Origin: Flavobacterium notoginsengisoli
GTDB lineage: Bacteria > Bacteroidota > Bacteroidia > Flavobacteriales > Flavobacteriaceae
Length of the DNA: 64,000 bases
Direction: 5' to 3'
NCBI RefSeq assembly: GCF_014207905.1
Contig: NZ_JACHLB010000004.1
Coordinates: 62,001-126,000, forward strand
The position numbers were made by a program, and so were the translations under genes. The notes below the pieces were generated by a model. The model saw nothing but the letters and a program-made list of their open reading frames with translations, was not told the DNA's origin and ran no database searches. Positions 60,857-64,000 of this stretch are shown in pieces; the first letter of the stretch is position 1; every line of letters begins with the position of its first letter.

Positions 60857-60894
60857 CCCGATTATTATCATAAAAAACTATGACAATAATCGGG
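60857..60894 (-). terminator. Long hairpin after the isochorismatase-like gene
   Basis: CCCGATTATTATCATA (60857-60872) and 60879-60894 form a 16-bp stem with one mismatch and an AAAAAC loop. The T-run on the minus strand is poor. Confidence 0.55.
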
Positions 60895-60991
60895 TCTTAT
60901 TTTTTAAAACTTCACCTAAAAGTTTTTTGTTTCAGACAATTAAAAAACCATGAAATAATGGTTTCAAAGATTCATTCTTAAAATAAAGTTA

Positions 60992-61435
60992 TTAAACAGC
61001 ATATTCATTTCCAACTACTTCTACTCTAAACCCTAAATCTTTGGCGGTACGAACCGTCGGATCATTAGACATATCATTCATCATTCCGACAATAGTTAGA
61101 TGCTCTATTTGTTTTGTATTTAAGTAATCAAACAATTCTGTTCCAGAAAAACTATTTGTATTGTCTTTGGTAATTATTGTTTCACCTTCTATAGGCATAA
61201 CTTCTTCATATATTTGTGCGCCATAAGTTCCTGAAACAAAAAGTGATGCATTTTTATGTGATGCAATATGTTGTATATGAATTACTGTTTTTCTTTTTTT
61301 TCTAAAATCAGCCAGCATTTTTTTAGCGATTGAAGCAACTTCATAACTTCCATCCAACTCCATTTTTCCTTTGTAAAAATATTCATTTTGAATATCGACT
61401 AACAATAATGCCGATTTGGTATATTTTCTTTTCAT
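60992..61435 (-). CDS. Degenerate isochorismatase-like cysteine hydrolase
   Basis: The 147-residue protein has the isochorismatase fold start SALLLVDIQNEYF (Asp14), HIQHIASHKN and ITKDNTNSFSGT (Lys90). GMMNDMSNDPTVRTAKDLGF stands where the family has GMMTHMCVDATVRAA. The catalytic Cys is replaced by Ser123, and the Thr-His before it by Asn-Asp. The chain stops about 35 residues early compared with usual 180-residue members. It is therefore probably inactive, or has changed function. It is divergent from the TPR/AraC regulator. Confidence 0.8.
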   Translation of the reverse strand: MKRKYTKSALLLVDIQNEYFYKGKMELDGSYEVASIAKKMLADFRKKRKTVIHIQHIASHKNASLFVSGTYGAQIYEEVMPIEGETIITKDNTNSFSGTELFDYLNTKQIEHLTIVGMMNDMSNDPTVRTAKDLGFRVEVVGNEYAV

Positions 61436-62054
61436 TCTCTATTTATTTATTGAAAACTGCTGATCTCAGACACATTATATATCCCTATTGATTTTGCTAA
61501 TTAAACCAAATAACTCCGGACCCCTCTAAAGCCTGCAATTGCAGATTAGTAAAACATAGCGAAATAGTTTAGAGTAGATTTTGTACCTTTTATGAAACCA
61601 GCAGTTCAACAAAAACTATTACTAAACAAAAAATTAATCTTTTACATCCATAAAAAATTCGATTGCGAAACTAGCAATAAGAAGATGTAAATTGTGAGGC
61701 GTTTCTTTATCTATTACGTAATAAGTAAAATATTTAAAGTGGTAAACCGAAATAAAACACTATTAAACAATACTTTAAAAAAAGAAATTAAAATTTGTAA
61801 AAGCATCTGCTTAAACTTCAATAAATAGAAATTTGACCCAAATTAGCGCAATATGAGACGAAAAAGTACTACTCAACTTAATGCTCTAACTTGAGAGAAA
61901 ACACATAAAAATTTAATGTTGTTAAGAAAAAAAAGAGTTAGCATCATTTCAAAAAATAATAACTACATTACCTCTTTCTAACAAACCGTGTTCCATCATA
62001 AATTGAATTCCTTGTTGTTCAAAAAGTATTCAGTTTTACAAGCCATATTATTAC
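61436..62054. other. Intergenic region between divergent genes
   Basis: 619 bases without a recognisable gene. It holds a 12-bp palindrome CTGCAATTGCAG (61533-61544) and presumably promoters of both flanking genes, but no TAnnTTTG box of suitable position was found. Confidence 0.5.
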
Positions 62055-63608
62055 ATGCATTTAAAAACTACTCTTGCCTTTATTTTATTTTTTCTTTCCA
62101 ATTATTTGGGTTATTCGCAAAAAACCTTCGATCAGATTTATACTGAAACTTATCAGGTTTTATTGAGCTCAAATCCTAAAAAAGCACTCAGTAATACCGA
62201 TTATTTATTCGGAATTGCAAAGAATAATTCAGACAAAATAAAAACCCGTATGCTAAAAGCGCATATTTTGTATCAATACGGACTTAATAATCAAGCTATA
62301 ATTGCTTTAAAAGAAGCTGAAAACTTTGCTTTAGCAGAAAAAGATTTTGTCGTACAATCTAAAATTTATGGCTTTTTAGCCTCTCTTTATCGCGAAAGTG
62401 AAATATTTCATGCCGGAAAAACATATCTAAACAAGGCAGTTTTAATTAGCAGGAGAATAAAAGATAAAAGCGAAATGTATCGATTTCAAGGAAATCTGTC
62501 TCAAGAATTAGCGTGTTATGAACTGCTTGATTCAAATTATGTTAAAGCGATCAAACATCTTAAAAAAGGCATTCAATTGTTTGAAAAAGCAGAAGGAACG
62601 AGTGATAAGAATTACCAAATTGCCATAAACGATGAACTTATTGCGAGAAATTATCTGGAATTGAAAAAAAGCGATTCGGCTTTATTTCATTATGAAAAAG
62701 CAGAAAAAGAACTTCAAACGTCATTATCTTATGATAGTCCGTTGAAAGGCTTTATTTATAATGGTATAGCAAATGTCTACACCTCATTAAAAGATTATAA
62801 AAAAGCGCAATTTAATTACATTAAGGCCGAAAAAATTGCAGAAGAATCAGATTACTCTGCATTAAAACAAGAGGTTTATACTTCTCTAATGGAATTTTAC
62901 AAAGTTACTAATTCAAAAAAATACATCATTTACAATGAAAAAAACCTCAAACTAAGTAAAGCCGAAAATGACAACAAAAAAGTTATTGCAGATGATTTAA
63001 TAAAAACGCTTCGGCAAGAACATCAAGACAGTCAATCTCAATATGAAAAAAACAGAATTGTAATTATAAGCATTTGTGTTTTGGCAATTATTTTTACTGT
63101 TGCAATTTATTTCTTTAAAAGAAAACAAGATTATAAGAAAATCAGAGAGTTTATTAATGCTAAACCTCCTCAAAACACAGACACCGAAGTTAACACTGAT
63201 ATTGAGCGAAAGAAAGAAATTACCAAAGAATATATGTCAGAAGCTACTGAAAATAGCATTCTGGAAAGTATTATAGAATTCGAAAAATCATTTTCTTTTC
63301 TAAATAAAACACTTTCATTAAACTCAGTTGCAGCAGAATTAAATGTCAACCATCGTTATTTATCTTATGTCATTAATAAACACAAATCAAAAGATTTTGC
63401 TAGCTATATCAATGAGTTGCGAATAAATTATATTATCGACAGATTAAAAAATGATGAGTCTTACCTAAAATATAAAATTAGCTATCTGGCAGATCAGGCT
63501 GGTTTTGCTTCTCATAGCAGATTCACTATTACATTTAAGAAAATAACAGGCGTTTCTCCGCTAACGTTTATTACCTATGTTCAAAATAATCCAGAGAAAA
63601 ACAGTTAA
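62055..63608 (+). CDS. Membrane-anchored TPR protein with C-terminal AraC HTH
   Basis: The 517-residue protein has a signal peptide (IFFLSNYLGYSQ), TPR-like helical repeats (about 25-320), a single transmembrane helix (IVIISICVLAIIFTVAIYFF, about 335-355) and an AraC-type double HTH at the C-terminus (LNSVAAELNVNHRYLSYVIN; ISYLADQAGFASHSRFTITF). This makes it a one-component regulator with a periplasmic sensor and cytoplasmic DNA-binding domain, common in Flavobacteria. It is divergent from the isochorismatase-like gene, 1.8 kb from the SusC/D pair, and may regulate one of them (inference). Confidence 0.9.
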   Translation: MHLKTTLAFILFFLSNYLGYSQKTFDQIYTETYQVLLSSNPKKALSNTDYLFGIAKNNSDKIKTRMLKAHILYQYGLNNQAIIALKEAENFALAEKDFVVQSKIYGFLASLYRESEIFHAGKTYLNKAVLISRRIKDKSEMYRFQGNLSQELACYELLDSNYVKAIKHLKKGIQLFEKAEGTSDKNYQIAINDELIARNYLELKKSDSALFHYEKAEKELQTSLSYDSPLKGFIYNGIANVYTSLKDYKKAQFNYIKAEKIAEESDYSALKQEVYTSLMEFYKVTNSKKYIIYNEKNLKLSKAENDNKKVIADDLIKTLRQEHQDSQSQYEKNRIVIISICVLAIIFTVAIYFFKRKQDYKKIREFINAKPPQNTDTEVNTDIERKKEITKEYMSEATENSILESIIEFEKSFSFLNKTLSLNSVAAELNVNHRYLSYVINKHKSKDFASYINELRINYIIDRLKNDESYLKYKISYLADQAGFASHSRFTITFKKITGVSPLTFITYVQNNPEKNS

Positions 63609-63696
63609 CAAACTAGAAATGATATATCTGTTTTGAATATTCTAAATAGTTTGTTCTATTTTTTTAATTATACTTCTAAAATTTTAGATAAAAAAA

Positions 63697-63723
63697 AACT
63701 CCAAAGTCATAAACCTTGGAGTT
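63697..63723. terminator. Bidirectional hairpin between convergent genes
   Basis: AACTCCAA (63697-63704) and TTGGAGTT (63716-63723), with A- and T-runs on both sides. Confidence 0.8.
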
Positions 63724-63744
63724 TTTTTTATGTTTTATAAAATA

Positions 63745-64000
63745 TTACATTTCGTTTAATTCATTAAACTCATGTAAAGATTTTAATGTGCTTTCGTAAA
63801 ACAAAATTGCAGCAATTAGATTTCCTTTATCAGAATATGGCATCATTTTTCTTTGGAACTCAACCGTTGTTTCTAAGAAAGTTGTTGTACCAACTGCTTG
63901 TCCGTCTAATACTTTTTTGTGTTCGTTATCGTCTGGAATACCTAAGTCTGCCATTGTAACACCTGGTTTAGTAACCAAAGCGATATAAGGTAACGTTTTA
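63745..64000 (-). CDS. Hypothetical protein, 3' part only (gene runs off the window end)
   Basis: A minus-strand frame stays open to the window edge; the visible 84 residues include LPYIALVTKPGVTMADLGIP and FLETTVEFQRKMMPYSDKGN, ending HEFNELNEM before TAA at 63745. It looks like a soluble helical protein. The start lies outside the window and no family is recognised. Confidence 0.6.
   Translation of the reverse strand, partial: KTLPYIALVTKPGVTMADLGIPDDNEHKKVLDGQAVGTTTFLETTVEFQRKMMPYSDKGNLIAAILFYESTLKSLHEFNELNEM

Larger units (their letters stand above)
60270..60991. other. Long leader and upstream region of the SusC gene
   Basis: Contains the promoter (60651-60658), the 28-residue small ORF (60536-60622), a mini-ORF with a strong SD (60439-60480) and the terminator of the neighbouring gene (60857-60894). 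A further open stretch at 60334-60417 encodes RRKTIPAGTEMVELKEIVHL without a start codon. Confidence 0.6.

Noticed and set aside
61533..61544. Palindrome CTGCAATTGCAG as an operator
   Set aside because: Short, single, and not near a recognisable promoter box.
61581..61601. Fifth copy of the 24-bp dyad
   Set aside because: Only one half-site (ATGAAACC) matches and no TAnnTTTG box is found at 57 bp.

Overview
The window is AT-rich, densely coded DNA from a member of the Bacteroidota, most likely Flavobacterium or a close relative. Supporting signs are SusC/SusD and CarboxypepD-regulatory outer-membrane proteins, a GLPGLI-family protein, a type IX secretion sorting domain, the large Bacteroidota form of signal peptidase I, and many -7 promoter boxes of the TAnnTTTG type. 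No rRNA, tRNA, CRISPR array, phage module or intact insertion sequence was seen.

Layout. 1-0.2 kb: 3' part of a Pr6Pr-like membrane protein gene. 0.4-5.1 kb: a methionine unit (mesX, mesD, BASS transporter, Lrp-type regulator) with a divergent FMN nitroreductase and Lrp-like sites between them. 5.1-9.5 kb: outer-membrane protein plus GLPGLI pair, with a frameshift in the signal peptide, an AraC gene relic and a REP-like hairpin. 9.5-13.5 kb: MEDS sensor protein, large methyltransferase, a ChrB-domain/AraC fusion. 13.8-19 kb: arylsulfatase, DUF1254 lipoprotein, small porin. 19.4-21.4 kb: hypothetical protein and amino-acid permease. 21.6-26.7 kb: a four-gene 3-keto-glycoside type operon (two Gfo/Idh/MocA oxidoreductases, ApbE, a double DUF1080 protein). 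27.1-33.9 kb: a giant secreted GHL10 enzyme with PKD domains, then hypothetical and secreted proteins. 34.1-39.4 kb: redox enzymes (Zn-ADH, LLM flavoprotein, aldo/keto reductase, NmrA-like) and a PL14-like lipoprotein. 39.5-41.5 kb: lepB and a small gene behind a broken ORF. 41.7-48.3 kb: molybdate cluster (modA, di-Mop protein, modB, modC) followed by a TonB receptor, a diheme peroxidase and a Mo-fold periplasmic protein. 50.5-51.3 kb: two tandem Ile-rich leader peptides with terminators ahead of a lone ilvN. 51.4-55.4 kb: sialate O-acetylesterase, old yellow enzyme, SnoaL-like protein, L,D-transpeptidase. 55.6-60.7 kb: a SusC/SusD pair with a long leader holding a Cys-ending small ORF. 61-64 kb: degenerate isochorismatase-like gene, TPR/AraC regulator, and the 3' end of another gene.

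The observations that most merit checking are: (1) the double isoleucine attenuator in front of an orphan ilvN whose valine-site residues are changed; (2) an ApbE gene next to a Gfo/Idh/MocA protein that carries a flavinylation-like DGVTGAT motif; (3) a 24-bp dyad found at a fixed 57-58 bp from TAnnTTTG boxes at three separate genes (a fourth copy is weaker); (4) the oxygen-dependent MesD/MesX methionine unit with phased Lrp-like sites; and (5) the SusC leader with a small ORF ending in Cys codons. Two loci show single-base losses in homopolymer runs that break reading frames, so sequencing error must be excluded there.
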